A program made the translations under genes and the position numbers. A stretch of DNA of 64,000 nt, from NCBI RefSeq assembly GCF_021109255.1, contig NZ_JAJODG010000004.1. The stretch is one strand, 5' to 3'. The DNA comes from Merdimmobilis hominis. Lineage in GTDB: Bacteria > Bacillota > Clostridia > Oscillospirales > Ruminococcaceae. Within the stretch, counting starts at the first letter, position 1. Each line of letters opens with the position of its first letter. Below, piece by piece: positions 32,322 through 40,399 of this stretch. Below the pieces are notes generated by a model. That model saw only the letters and a program-made list of their open reading frames with translations, was not told the origin of the DNA and did no database searches.

Positions 32322-32939
32322 TCAATCCACAACTTTCGTAAAGACCAACCGGTCTTGGGCGGTCAAGTTCACCGTCTTTTCCCCTGCCAGATCCATGCTG
32401 CCATCGGGGTGCAGCACCCCGAACAACACACCTAAGGTATCCTTCACCTCATTGGAGCGCCGGCCCACCCACTCCCGGGGCATGGGCACGGTGGTGAAGG
32501 AAAGGGTGGAACTGTCAAAGGTCATCTGCTGAACTTCACCACTGTCGGTGAGGATGGCGTGGATGGCATCCACTGCCAAATTGGTGGGGCAGACGGTGTG
32601 CAGGCCGAAGCTGGTGAACACTTGGGTCCTCTGGGGGTCGTAAATGCGGGTCAGCACCCGAGGAACCTTGAAGACCTCCTTGGCGATTTGAGAGACCATG
32701 ATATTCTGGTTGTCGTCTGAGCTGACCGCTGCCACCGCGTCGCAAACCTCTATGCCTGCACGGCGCAGCACTTCCGTATCAATAGCCAGCCCCGTCACGG
32801 TGAGTCCGGAAAAATCGTTGTCCAACAGTTCAAAGTTCTGTTCGTCTTTGTCGATGACCGAGACATCGTGCCCCTCCCGGGAGAGGATGGAAGCCAGATG
32901 GGACCCCATGGTCCGGCAGCCAATCACCAGGATATTCAT
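32322..32939 (-). CDS. Second TrkA-like K+ channel subunit
   Basis: 205 residues. TrkA_N/TrkA_C layout (DVSVIDKDEQNFELL, DDNQNIMVSQIAKEVF, AGEKTVNLTAQDRLVF). The nucleotide loop reads IGCRTMGSHLA where GCGRxG is usual, so the central Gly of GxGxxG is replaced by Arg; dinucleotide binding may be altered. Upstream of the intact trkA in one operon, suggesting a hetero-oligomeric RCK ring. Confidence 0.87.
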   Translation of the reverse strand: MNILVIGCRTMGSHLASILSREGHDVSVIDKDEQNFELLDNDFSGLTVTGLAIDTEVLRRAGIEVCDAVAAVSSDDNQNIMVSQIAKEVFKVPRVLTRIYDPQRTQVFTSFGLHTVCPTNLAVDAIHAILTDSGEVQQMTFDSSTLSFTTVPMPREWVGRRSNEVKDTLGVLFGVLHPDGSMDLAGEKTVNLTAQDRLVFTKVVD

Positions 32940-33265
32940 GTTCTAAGTCCTCCTTGTAGGCAGATGGAAAAGCCTCCCCTCTCATTGGGGATGGGGCGGC
33001 AGGCGCCAGATTCTTTTCCACAATACAGGGTTATTATATCGAATTTCTTTTGATGTTAAAAGGGATAACGAGAATTCTTTATACAAAAATAATAACCCGG
33101 CTGTGCCGGTTGCCGCCAGCTGCCGGCAACCTCCATGGGGATTGCCTCCACAAACCGCAAGGCGGAGGCTGCAAACCTCCGCCTTGCCTATCAAACCTAA
33201 AAATGGCCTTCCATGTTATTTTTCTGGAGTTTCCCTTGAAGAGTCAAACGGGCTTGGAGGGGACC
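32940..33265. other. Intergenic with two GC-rich hairpins
   Basis: CAAGGCGGAGG/CCTCCGCCTTG (about 33162-33189) and GTTGCCG/CGGCAAC (about 33108-33130) are perfect inverted repeats. The first could be the terminator of the minus gene ending at 33266, although its T run is poor. No ORF with a ribosome site. Confidence 0.4.
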
Positions 33266-33820
33266 CTACAGCAGCACTGGTTTGCAGAGTACCCGGTCGA
33301 TCTTGGTATCCAAAATGTTAGCGGCGTGGGCAGCCCGCAGCACCAGAGCGGTGTCTGCGCCGCGGCCGGTTCCGCCGATGGCGATGACGGGTTTTTGATA
33401 GGGGATCATCCCGCCGTCCAGCGCCATCACCGAACACTCCACCGCCACTTTCGTGCCCTGGCCCAGCATCCGCAGGGAATAGGCCATCACCTCGATGGGG
33501 GAAATCCCGCCGAATTTGGCGGACAGCCCCCGCTCCGCCCCGCTGAGGACGTGGGTGGCAGTGTAAACCTGGATGCCCGCGGCCTCCAAGGCGGCTTTGC
33601 GCTCGGCGGGCATCTCTTGGACTTCCGGGTCTTTAAATCCAAAACAGTGGCTCACCGCCACAACATGCAGGCCGGAGCGGGCGGCATCCTTGAGCAAGTC
33701 GGCGGTGTCACCGGTGTTGGTAGCCACCACAATGGTGTCAATCCCCAGCTCCTTAGCGGCCTGAAGGGCAATATTCACTGTCTCCTCGGTATTCTGTTTG
33801 CCGGGCTTTTCAAAATACAT
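33266..33820 (-). CDS. Pyruvate kinase alpha/beta (C-terminal) domain protein
   Basis: 184 residues from ATG 33820 behind GGAGGAG. The sequence (NTEETVNIALQAAKELGIDT, VVATNTGDTADLL, AVSHCFGFKDPEV, FGGISPIEVMAYSLRMLGQG, IGGTGRGADTALVLR) matches stand-alone PK C-terminal domain proteins (COG1751-like). No catalytic pyruvate kinase barrel is present, so it is not a kinase; a ligand-binding or regulatory role is assumed. A long structured leader precedes it. Confidence 0.83.
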   Translation of the reverse strand: MYFEKPGKQNTEETVNIALQAAKELGIDTIVVATNTGDTADLLKDAARSGLHVVAVSHCFGFKDPEVQEMPAERKAALEAAGIQVYTATHVLSGAERGLSAKFGGISPIEVMAYSLRMLGQGTKVAVECSVMALDGGMIPYQKPVIAIGGTGRGADTALVLRAAHAANILDTKIDRVLCKPVLL

Positions 33821-34036
33821 GCAAAACTCCTCCTTACATAGGTCTGTTTTTCCCACGGGCTGCTACTGTGGCTCTATCTGGAAAAAGCCGGGCGCCGCTC
33901 TGCGGCGGGAAGGGCCTCGCCCTCAAAGAATTGGGAGGAATTCCACCCCCACAGCAATTCTTCACACGCCATAGGCTTTGCCCGTGGCAATGGACAAAGG
34001 CTTTTTCAAAAATCATTGCTTCTTGCGATTATTATA
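33821..34036 (-). promoter_or_regulatory. Structured leader RNA upstream of the PK-like gene, with -10 box
   Basis: A TATAAT box on the minus strand (34036-34031) gives a leader of about 205 nt. Two interleaved complementarities are exact: GCCCGTGG 33980-33987 with CCACGGGC 33853-33860, and GGCTTTTTC 33999-34007 with GAAAAAGCC 33881-33889. Because they alternate (A-B-A'-B' in the RNA) they form either a pseudoknot or two exclusive states. GCCGC/GCGGC and GAATTG/CAATTC hairpins lie inside. This is riboswitch-like but matches no class I know. Confidence 0.5.
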
Positions 34037-34309
34037 GCACAAAGTCTGTACAAATCCTGGAAAAATTTCGGTGGGGCTACTGCCCAGGAGGACACGCCGC
34101 CCGGCAGAAGATCCCTCCCCTATGATCCCAGGGCGGCCACAGCCGCGCAAACCCTTCCTTCATTTCTCTCCGGCGCACCCACCCCCGGCGGGAAAAATCC
34201 CCTTCTTTCAAAAATTTTTCTGAAATAAGCGGCAAAGAGTTTACCAAAACAACATAAAATGCACACATTTATCCCGTATACTAAGTATAGATCAAAAAGG
34301 AAAGGAGGA
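34037..34309. other. Intergenic with a TATACT box
   Basis: No gene seen. A TATACT box at 34277-34282 lies 28 bases before the 31-residue ORF at 34310; its -35 is weak. Confidence 0.4.
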
Positions 34310-34405
34310 ATGACTATGATGAAAATGTTCTACTGCGGACCGGATAGCGGTGATATCGACGATTTGATTTTCGGGGATGAAGAATACTATCCCAGCGAGA
34401 AATAA
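34310..34405 (+). CDS. 31-residue acidic small protein
   Basis: ATG 34310 behind AAAGGAAAGGAGGA. The product begins MTMMKMFYCGPDSGDIDDLI and ends FGDEEYYPSEK, strongly acidic with one Cys and three Tyr. It has its own -10 box, a near-ideal ribosome site and a terminator directly downstream, so it is a complete monocistronic unit. No family recognised; no modifying enzyme adjacent. It might be a small regulatory protein or a peptide precursor. Confidence 0.55.
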   Translation: MTMMKMFYCGPDSGDIDDLIFGDEEYYPSEK

Positions 34406-34440
34406 TGAGATAGATTTCACGTCCGCACACGGCGGAAAAC

Positions 34441-34486
34441 GACCGGAGCCCTACCAGGAGGGTTCGCGGTCCTTTTTCATTTTTGG
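34441..34486 (+). terminator. Terminator of the 31-residue gene
   Basis: GACCG...CCCT/AGGG...CGGTC hairpin (34441-34471) followed by CTTTTTCATTTTT. Confidence 0.65.
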
Positions 34487-34495
34487 GGAAAACCC

Positions 34496-34524
34496 TTGCC
34501 TCCTTCCTCCATCGTCGGTATACT
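34496..34524 (+). promoter_or_regulatory. Promoter of the acetyltransferase gene
   Basis: TTGCCT (34496-34501), 17-base spacer, TATACT (34519-34524), 43 bases before ATG 34567. Confidence 0.65.
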
Positions 34525-34566
34525 GGGAATACAATTTTCATCCCCAAGGGGAGAAAGGAGCGTTCC

Positions 34567-35049
34567 ATGGAACTTCGGCCCTACCAGCCCCAGGATTTGG
34601 ACGCTATCTTGGAGCTGTTTTATGAGACCGTCCACGCGGTCAACCGGCGGGATTATTCCCCCAGCCAGCTGGATGCCTGGGCCCCCAAGCAGCCGGACCG
34701 GGACCGCTGGGCCCAATCCCTGGCTGCACACTACACAGTCGTTGCTGTGGCGGGAGGGACGGTCGCCGGATTTGCCGACCTGGCCTCTGACGGGTACTTC
34801 GACCGGTTGTTTGTCCACAAGGACTTCCAGCGCCAGGGGATCGCCACCGCTTTGGCCGGTTGGATCGAAGGCAAAGCCCGGGAGCTTTCCCTCCCTTCGG
34901 TCTGCACCGAGGCTTCCATCACCGCCCGGCCCTTTTTTGAGAAGCGGGGCTATCGGGTGGTGCAGGAGCAGCGCAAACCCCACAACGGCCAGGTTTTTGT
35001 CAACTTTGTCATGGAAAAGCGCCTGGGAGAACCCCCCCATTTGCATTAA
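34567..35049 (+). CDS. GNAT family N-acetyltransferase
   Basis: 160 residues, ATG after GAAAGGAGCG. GNAT core: ELRPYQPQDLDAILELFYET, VVAVAGGTVAGFADL, and the acetyl-CoA loop DRLFVHKDFQRQGIATALAG (Q/RxxGxG/A), then EASITARPFFEKRGYRVVQE. Transfers an acetyl group from acetyl-CoA to an unknown amine. Single gene with own promoter and terminator. Confidence 0.9.
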   Translation: MELRPYQPQDLDAILELFYETVHAVNRRDYSPSQLDAWAPKQPDRDRWAQSLAAHYTVVAVAGGTVAGFADLASDGYFDRLFVHKDFQRQGIATALAGWIEGKARELSLPSVCTEASITARPFFEKRGYRVVQEQRKPHNGQVFVNFVMEKRLGEPPHLH

Positions 35050-35092
35050 AAAACCGGGAACCGGCCAAAAGGCCGGTTCCCGGTTTTTTATC
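35046..35092. terminator. Bidirectional terminator
   Basis: AAAAAACCGGGAACCGGCC/GGCCGGTTCCCGGTTTTTT, loop AAAA, between convergent genes. Confidence 0.92.
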
Positions 35093-35098
35093 TACGGT

Positions 35099-35212
35099 CT
35101 TTGGGTAGACGCTTACTCCTCAAAGGGCCGCATAAGCTCTTTGGCGTCCTCCCCCCTTTGGGCAGACGCTTGCTCCTCAAAGGGCTGCATAAACTCTTTG
35201 GCATCCTCCCCC
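35099..35212. repeat. 57-bp tandem duplication at the end of a lipoprotein gene
   Basis: Two copies (35099-35155 and 35156-35212) differ at only a few positions. They encode the 19-residue unit GEDAKEFMQPFEEQASAQR. In the distal copy the CAA (Gln) codon is TAA, which is the present stop codon of the gene. Confidence 0.85.
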
Positions 35213-35643
35213 ACCTGGGCTGGCGCGAAAAAGGAGACCGATCCAGAGCCATCGTCCGGCGGATCGATGGGCTCCAATTTGAGGATGGTCTTCTCCTTCT
35301 CCGGGTACGGAAAGACATACAGGGTGTATTCCTCGCTTTTGGCGGTCAAAACACAGGAAAGCCCGTATTGGGGCCCCTCCTCCTGGGCAGCTTCCACCCA
35401 TTGATCGGGCTGGAGCAGGGACTGCAGTTCCTCCTGCTGCTTTGCATCCAGGGAAAAGGGGTAGCGGAAATCCCCCGGCTCAAAATGGCAGCCCACCGTG
35501 TCAAAGCCGTCCAGCGAAACGCCGCCCACTTGGGCCGGCGCTTCCGCCTGAGAGGACATGGGCGGGGCCTCTCCCCCCTGCTGGGGAGCGCATCCGGCCA
35601 GCAGCACTGCAAGGGCAAACAAGCAGATCCATATTCGTCTCAT
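35113..35643 (-). CDS. Lipoprotein of unknown function
   Basis: 176 residues. Signal peptide with lipobox LLAGC (Cys18), then a Gly/Pro/Ser linker. Residues 55-135 look like a compact alpha/beta domain (FRYPFSLDAKQQEELQSLLQ, LYVFPYPEKEKTILKLEPID). The C-terminus contains a 19-residue unit that is duplicated and truncated by a new stop codon. No family recognised. 18 bases upstream of a GNAT gene reading into it, so the two may be co-transcribed. Confidence 0.7.
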   Translation of the reverse strand: MRRIWICLFALAVLLAGCAPQQGGEAPPMSSQAEAPAQVGGVSLDGFDTVGCHFEPGDFRYPFSLDAKQQEELQSLLQPDQWVEAAQEEGPQYGLSCVLTAKSEEYTLYVFPYPEKEKTILKLEPIDPPDDGSGSVSFFAPAQVGEDAKEFMQPFEEQASAQRGEDAKELMRPFEE

Positions 35644-35661
35644 TTTCCTGCCCCCTTGCCG

Positions 35662-36099
35662 CTACAGCTCTTTTTTCATCTTGAAATGGGGGATGCCGGA
35701 GAGGATCAGCTCTTCGCTGGTCACCTGATACCCCAGGGCGAGGTAGAAGTCCAGCGCCACCTTCCGGGCGTCCAGAACGATGGTGGAGAAGCCCTTCCCC
35801 TTCATCAACTCTTCGCCGTAAGCCACCATCTTCCGGCCGACGCCCTGGCGGCGGCAGCTCTCATCCACTGCCACCTGGCGCATCTGGGTGACACCCTCCC
35901 CCCGGTCGATGAACAGCAGCGTCCCCACCAGGCGGCCTCCGTCAAAGGCTCCCACATGCCAGTAGGTGTTCTCCTGGGAGAGATCCTGCTTGTACAGGTT
36001 GAGGCCCAAGGGCACCCGCAGAATCTCATTGCGCAGGGCCAGCTCGTCTTCATACTCCTTAGTTCCCCATTGGATGTCGCGCACCACAATTTCGCTCAT
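35662..36099 (-). CDS. GNAT family N-acetyltransferase
   Basis: 145 residues from ATG 36099 behind GGAGGAAT. GNAT motifs: LALRNEILRVPLGL, GAFDGGRLVGTLLFI, MRQVAVDESCRRQGVGRKMV (acetyl-CoA loop), IVLDARKVALDFYLALGYQV. Small-molecule or protein acetyltransferase of unknown target; resembles ElaA/YjcF-like proteins. Confidence 0.88.
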   Translation of the reverse strand: MSEIVVRDIQWGTKEYEDELALRNEILRVPLGLNLYKQDLSQENTYWHVGAFDGGRLVGTLLFIDRGEGVTQMRQVAVDESCRRQGVGRKMVAYGEELMKGKGFSTIVLDARKVALDFYLALGYQVTSEELILSGIPHFKMKKEL

Positions 36100-36176
36100 G
36101 ATTCCATTCCTCCTTGTTTTGTTTGAATTCCGGCTATTTTCTTTCATCCTATCACAATCGGGATAAAAAAGGAACC

Positions 36177-37169
36177 CTACAGCAGGGATAGGAACCACAG
36201 CGTGCAGAAATACCCCAACGCCCCACAAGCGGGGAAGGTGAGCAGCCAGGCAAAGACCATCTGGCCAAACACTCTCCGGTCGGCGGTTTTGCCACCCACT
36301 CCCAGCACGGCGGCGGTCTTGGTGTGGGTGGTGGAGACCGGCAGCCCCCACAGGGTGGTCAAAAGCAGGCTGATGGAGCCCGCCAAATCGGAGTAGAGGG
36401 CAGATTTGTGATCCAGCCGGACCATTTTCTCCCCCACCTTGCGGATGATGCGTCCCCCGCCGGTGTAGGTTCCCAGGGTCATGACCAATGCAGTGAGGGC
36501 CACCACCTGCCAGTTCTCCGCCAACTGCACCTTGCCTCCGGGAAGCCCCCGGGCGATCCGGTCGGCGATGAGGAACACCGCAGCAAATTTCTGCCCGTCC
36601 TGGGCTCCGTGGAAAAAGGCTATCAGTGCGGCAGAGCCAACCTCCCCCCGAACATAAAACTGGTCACCCAGCCGCGTCTCCCATGGGCGGAACAGCCGCT
36701 GAGCCCCCCAGCCCAGGAGATAGCCCAGCACCAGGGAGAGAACCAGGCCCGCAAGCACCCGCATGAGACCGCCCAGATGGATCCCCGCCCCTTGGTTGAG
36801 GGCATAGGCCGCCCCCATGGTTCCGGCGATAAGGGCGTGGCTCTCACTGGTGGGGATGCCGAACCACCAAGCCCCCACCGCAAAGAGCACGATAGCAGTC
36901 ATCGCCCCCGCCAGTGCGGCCAGGGAGTGGGCCGAATCCACCGCGGCAAAGTTGACTAGGCCGGAAATGGTGTCCGCCACCGCCGGGCAGAGGGCGGTCA
37001 TGGCCACAACCCCTAGCAGGTTCATGGCGGCCGCCAGGGTCACCGCCCGCTTATAAGGCAGCACACCGGAGGCCACCACACCGGTTATGGCCCCAGGGGC
37101 ATCGGTCCAACCGTTGACAAAGACCACGGCCAGCACCAGGCACAAGGTCCAAAGCTTTAAAAGAGCCAT
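36177..37169 (-). CDS. pit: Inorganic phosphate transporter, PiT family
   Basis: 330 residues, about ten hydrophobic segments. PHO4 signatures are duplicated: VNGWTDAPGAITGVVASGVL in the N-half and FFHGAQDGQKFAAVF plus LWGLPVSTTHTKTAAVLGVG in the C-half; FGIPTSESHALIAGTMGAA links them. Takes up phosphate with H+ or Na+. The DUF47/PhoU-like partner often found beside pit genes is not present here. Confidence 0.92.
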   Translation of the reverse strand: MALLKLWTLCLVLAVVFVNGWTDAPGAITGVVASGVLPYKRAVTLAAAMNLLGVVAMTALCPAVADTISGLVNFAAVDSAHSLAALAGAMTAIVLFAVGAWWFGIPTSESHALIAGTMGAAYALNQGAGIHLGGLMRVLAGLVLSLVLGYLLGWGAQRLFRPWETRLGDQFYVRGEVGSAALIAFFHGAQDGQKFAAVFLIADRIARGLPGGKVQLAENWQVVALTALVMTLGTYTGGGRIIRKVGEKMVRLDHKSALYSDLAGSISLLLTTLWGLPVSTTHTKTAAVLGVGGKTADRRVFGQMVFAWLLTFPACGALGYFCTLWFLSLL

Positions 37170-37202
37170 GTCCGCTCCTCCTCGTTTTCAATCGCGGACA
37201 AC

Positions 37203-37236
37203 AAAAAGGCCCGCGTACTGCATCATACGCGGGCCG
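37203..37236 (-). terminator. Terminator of rsmI
   Basis: On the minus strand GGCCCGCGTA/TACGCGGGCC stem followed by TTTTTGT. Confidence 0.8.
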
Positions 37237-37255
37237 TCCCATTTTTAGTCTTTGT

Positions 37256-38077
37256 TTATTCACCCAGCAGTGCCTTGTACAGGTCCCCTTTTTTGAACCC
37301 CGTCTCCCGGGAAGCCTCTTTGGCCGCCTGGCTGATGCCGGTTCCCCCGGCGATGAGGCCCCGGGCCAATTCCAAGGCGTCCTCAAAGGAGAGAGGATGT
37401 TCCTCCGGCTTAGCCCCCTCGATCACCAGTACAAACTCCCCTTTAGGAGTCACCTGCCGGTAATACTCCGCCGCCTTTGGCAGGGTGGTGCGGATGACCT
37501 CCTCGTGGAGCTTGGTCAACTCCCGGCAGATGGAGACCTGTCGGTCCCCGAGCACCTTGCTCATGTCCTCCAAAGTGGAAAGGAGTTTGTGGGGCGCCTC
37601 ATAAAAAATCAGGGTGTGGAGGTCGTCCTTCACCGACTCCAGATGCTGAAAGCGGCTGGTTTTTTTCACCGACAAAAACCCCTCAAAGGCAAAGCGGCTG
37701 GTTTTGAGGCCGGAGACCGCCAAGGCGGTGACGGCGGCGCTGGGGCCGGGCACCGCCTCGATGGGGACCCCATGCTCCCGGCAGATGGCCACCAAATCCT
37801 CCCCAGGGTCGGAAATACAGGGCATCCCCGCGTCGGTGACGATGGCGCAGCTCTCCCCGCCCAGCAGCCGGGAGAGGATGATCTCCCCTTTCTCCCGCAG
37901 ATTGTGTTCATAATAGCTGATCATCGGCTTTTTAATCCCCAGGTGGGAGAGCAGCTTCATGGTCACCCGGGTGTCCTCCGCGGCGATGAAGTCCACCTCG
38001 GATAGGACCTGCGCCGCTCTGGGGGAGAGGTCCCCCAGGTTGCCGATGGGGGTGCCCACCACATACAATTTACCCAT
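37256..38077 (-). CDS. rsmI: 16S rRNA (cytidine1402-2'-O)-methyltransferase
   Basis: 273 residues from ATG 38077 with AAGGTG before it. Tetrapyrrole-methylase fold: LYVVGTPIGNLGDLSPRA, AEDTRVTMKLLSHLGI, IVTDAGMPCISDPG, VPGPSAAVTALAVSGL and FYEAPHKLLSTLEDM are hallmark RsmI motifs. It methylates the ribose of C1402 in 16S rRNA. Lies 4 bases after trmN6-like, as in Bacillus where yabB and yabC are neighbours. Confidence 0.94.
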   Translation of the reverse strand: MGKLYVVGTPIGNLGDLSPRAAQVLSEVDFIAAEDTRVTMKLLSHLGIKKPMISYYEHNLREKGEIILSRLLGGESCAIVTDAGMPCISDPGEDLVAICREHGVPIEAVPGPSAAVTALAVSGLKTSRFAFEGFLSVKKTSRFQHLESVKDDLHTLIFYEAPHKLLSTLEDMSKVLGDRQVSICRELTKLHEEVIRTTLPKAAEYYRQVTPKGEFVLVIEGAKPEEHPLSFEDALELARGLIAGGTGISQAAKEASRETGFKKGDLYKALLGE

Positions 38078-38081
38078 AGTT

Positions 38082-38810
38082 TCACCTTTTCCCATAGATT
38101 TTCAGTAGTTCTTCTGAGAAGCCGTCCTCCCCCTCGATGAGGAGAGGAGCCTCCACCTGTAAAAAAGGCTTTGCCCCCTTCTTCCCCTCACAGAGGAAGA
38201 GCCAGGGGGCCGACCCTGGCCGCTGCTGGACAAACCGCACCCGCTTGGGTTCCAAACCCTGCTGACGAAGCAAGGTGAGGACATCGCAAAGCCGCTCCGG
38301 CCGCTGGCAGAGGCAGAACCGCCCCCCAAACTTCAAAAGCCGGGCCGCAGCGGCCACCACATCGGCAAGGCTGCACTGTGTCTCATGCCGGGCGATTTTT
38401 TCACTCTCCCACTCGCTTAGGATTCCCCCTCCCTCCACTTTGTAAGGAGGGTTGCAGGTGACCAGGTCAAACCGGCCGGACTCCAGCTGGGGCGGAAGAT
38501 CCTTCAAATCCGCGCAGATGGGGATAAGCCTTCCCCCAAGGCCGTTTTTCTCCACCGAGGCGGTCAGCTGGGCAATGGCCTTTTGCTGGATGTCCACCCC
38601 AAAGGCCAGTTTGGGGGCATCCTCTGGCCGGCGGAACCACAGCATGGGGATGATGCCGCACCCGGTGCCCAAATCGCAGGCCAGGTCTTTTCGCCGGGGC
38701 GCGGCAAAATCCGACAACAGAAAGGCGTCGGTGCCGAATTTGTGGTCGGGGGTGACGCAGAGGGTCCGGTCGCCTAAAGCTTCATAATGGTGGGGGAAAT
38801 CCAGTTCCAT
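38082..38810 (-). CDS. trmN6: tRNA1(Val) (adenine37-N6)-methyltransferase-like
   Basis: 242 residues. SAM pocket DLGTGCGIIPMLWF, substrate-facing FGTDAFLLSDFAAP and the catalytic DLVTCNPPYKVEGGG (NPPY) typical of N6-adenine methylases of the TrmN6/YabB type. Position in the darA-holB-ricT-yabB-rsmI order supports the assignment. A strong promoter lies 140 bases upstream. Confidence 0.9.
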   Translation of the reverse strand: MELDFPHHYEALGDRTLCVTPDHKFGTDAFLLSDFAAPRRKDLACDLGTGCGIIPMLWFRRPEDAPKLAFGVDIQQKAIAQLTASVEKNGLGGRLIPICADLKDLPPQLESGRFDLVTCNPPYKVEGGGILSEWESEKIARHETQCSLADVVAAAARLLKFGGRFCLCQRPERLCDVLTLLRQQGLEPKRVRFVQQRPGSAPWLFLCEGKKGAKPFLQVEAPLLIEGEDGFSEELLKIYGKR

Positions 38811-38948
38811 GCCATTTCTCCTTTCGGGCCGCAGGCCAGCCCCATAAATTCAGTAAGTATTCGGGCCGCCGGCTTTTCAAAGGCTTCCCATGCCCTCCCC
38901 AGCAAGAGGGCCAGGCAGAAATTCCCTGCCATCCGCTTCCCTGTGGCC

Positions 38949-38977
38949 ATTATAGCATCCATTGGGAAATGGGTCAA
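38949..38977 (-). promoter_or_regulatory. Promoter of trmN6-rsmI
   Basis: On the minus strand TTGACC (38977-38972), exactly 17 bases, TATAAT (38954-38949). Its -35 overlaps the T run of the ferredoxin terminator. Confidence 0.75.
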
Positions 38978-39014
38978 AAAAAGATGGGTACAGCGTGGGG
39001 CTGTACCCATCTTC
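38975..39014 (-). terminator. Terminator of the ferredoxin gene
   Basis: AAGATGGGTACAG/CTGTACCCATCTT stem, followed on the minus strand by TTTTTTT. Confidence 0.88.
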
Positions 39015-39032
39015 CTATGTGCGAACCGGAGC

Positions 39033-39203
39033 CTACTGAGCGCTGGGAGCGCCAACAGGGCAAACACCTGCGCAAGCGCCACACTCGATGCAGGTAGCTG
39101 CGTCGATCACATATTTGCCGTCACCAGCAGAGATCGCGTTTACGGGGCACTCAGCCTCGCATGCGCCGCAGCTGATGCACTCATCAGAAATTGCATATGC
39201 CAT
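39033..39203 (-). CDS. 2[4Fe-4S] ferredoxin
   Basis: 56 residues from ATG 39203 behind TAAGGAGGTG, stop TAG at 39035-39033. Two classical cluster motifs, CISCGACEAECPV and CIECGACAGVCPV, arranged as in clostridial ferredoxins (total length 55-56 is standard). Low-potential electron carrier for fermentation enzymes. It has its own promoter and terminator, so it is a single highly expressed gene. Confidence 0.95.
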   Translation of the reverse strand: MAYAISDECISCGACEAECPVNAISAGDGKYVIDAATCIECGACAGVCPVGAPSAQ

Positions 39204-39232
39204 GGGTTACACCTCCTTAAATGTTCAAGTTC

Positions 39233-39260
39233 ATTGTACCATAGATCGGGAAAAAATCAA
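39233..39260 (-). promoter_or_regulatory. Promoter of the ferredoxin gene
   Basis: On the minus strand TTGATT (39260-39255), 16-base spacer, TACAAT (39238-39233). Confidence 0.65.
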
Positions 39261-39340
39261 TCAATCTTCCATAAAATATTTGTGAATGAATTAGCTTTCT
39301 CTCAATCATCCGCCCGCTGCACCCTGCCACACAAAACTGG

Positions 39341-39371
39341 AAAAGGCCGCAGCCCATGGGCTGCGGCCTTT
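39341..39371 (-). terminator. Terminator of the darA-holB-ricT operon
   Basis: AAGGCCGCAGCCC/GGGCTGCGGCCTT stem, followed by TT on the minus strand (TTTT including stem end). Confidence 0.7.
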
Positions 39372-39405
39372 AAAAAAATAGATTCTCATAAAACTCTCGG
39401 CTAGG

Positions 39406-40272
39406 TTACCCCTCCAGCTTTTTGAGGGCTTTGGCTTCGTCGTCCTTCACCTTGATCTGCCCATCCCGGATGACGCGGACCTCGTTCTTGTCGAAGATGT
39501 GGGGCGCAGCGTCCATGGCTTTGTCCATCCGCACCTTGAGCACACCGGTGAGCAGGTTGACCTCCTGGACCGTGCCCCGCCCGTCGGGGGTATTGACGGT
39601 GGCGCCCACTTTTGGGGTGGTGCGCAGCAGGTCGTCGTAGGCGGTCTGCTCAAATTTGAGGCAGCACATCAACCGGCCACAGGTGCCGGAGATTTTGGTG
39701 GGGTTGAGGGAAAGGCCCTGCTCTTTGGCCATTTTGATGGAAACCGGCTGGAACTCCCCCAAAAAGGTGGAGCAGCAGAAAGGCCGCCCGCAGACGCCCA
39801 ATCCCCCCAACATTTTGGCTTCATCCCGCACCCCGATCTGCCGTAGCTCAATCCGGGTGCGGAACACCGAGGCCAGGTCCTTGACCAATTCCCGGAAATC
39901 CACCCGGCCATCCGCTGTAAAGTAAAACAGGATTTTGTTGCTGTCAAAGGTGTATTCCACGTCCACCAGCTTCATATCCAGCTTGTGTTCCTGGATCTTT
40001 TTCTGGCAGACCTCTGCCGCCTGTTTTTCCTTTTGGCGGTTGCGTTCCACCTGGTCCAGATCGGCCTTGGTTGCCACCCGGATCACCTTTTTCAAGGGTT
40101 TTACAATCTCGTGTTCCTCCACTTCCCGGTTGCCCGCAGCCACCTCGCCGCATTCCACACCCCGGGCTGTTTCCACGATTACATGGGCCCCTTTGGCGAT
40201 CTTGTTGCCATTGGGGTCAAAATAATATACTTTGCCAACGTTCTTAAAGCGAACGCCGATCACTTCTGCCAT
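39406..40272 (-). CDS. ricT: RicT/YaaT PSP1-domain protein
   Basis: 288 residues. PSP1 domain with VIGVRFKNVGKVYYFDPNG, the Cys-rich GLGVCGRPFCCSTFL and TCGRLMCCLKFEQTAYDDL, which in RicT bind an Fe-S cluster together with RicA/RicF. In Bacillus the complex controls RNase Y and mRNA maturation, and affects sporulation. Context (holB, darA upstream) matches Bacillus. Confidence 0.93.
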   Translation of the reverse strand: MAEVIGVRFKNVGKVYYFDPNGNKIAKGAHVIVETARGVECGEVAAGNREVEEHEIVKPLKKVIRVATKADLDQVERNRQKEKQAAEVCQKKIQEHKLDMKLVDVEYTFDSNKILFYFTADGRVDFRELVKDLASVFRTRIELRQIGVRDEAKMLGGLGVCGRPFCCSTFLGEFQPVSIKMAKEQGLSLNPTKISGTCGRLMCCLKFEQTAYDDLLRTTPKVGATVNTPDGRGTVQEVNLLTGVLKVRMDKAMDAAPHIFDKNEVRVIRDGQIKVKDDEAKALKKLEG

Positions 40273-40399
40273 TTCCTTCCTCCTTTTTGGGCGTTTGCCC
40301 CATCTCTATTCCATCCCCCTGTTGGGGAAGCCGGAAACCTCCGGCAGAATCCTCTCAGTTTCTCTGGGGCCCCTGTGGGGGCCCGCTTTCCACGCAAGG

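Noticed and set aside
35099..35212. Direct repeat considered as CRISPR or att site
   Set aside because: Only two adjacent coding copies in frame; a tandem duplication.
35101..36126. 341-codon + strand frame
   Set aside because: Lies opposite the lipoprotein and GNAT genes, which have signal peptide and motifs.
38774..39082. 102-codon minus frame between ferredoxin and trmN6
   Set aside because: Contains the ferredoxin terminator and the trmN6 promoter and overlaps both genes.
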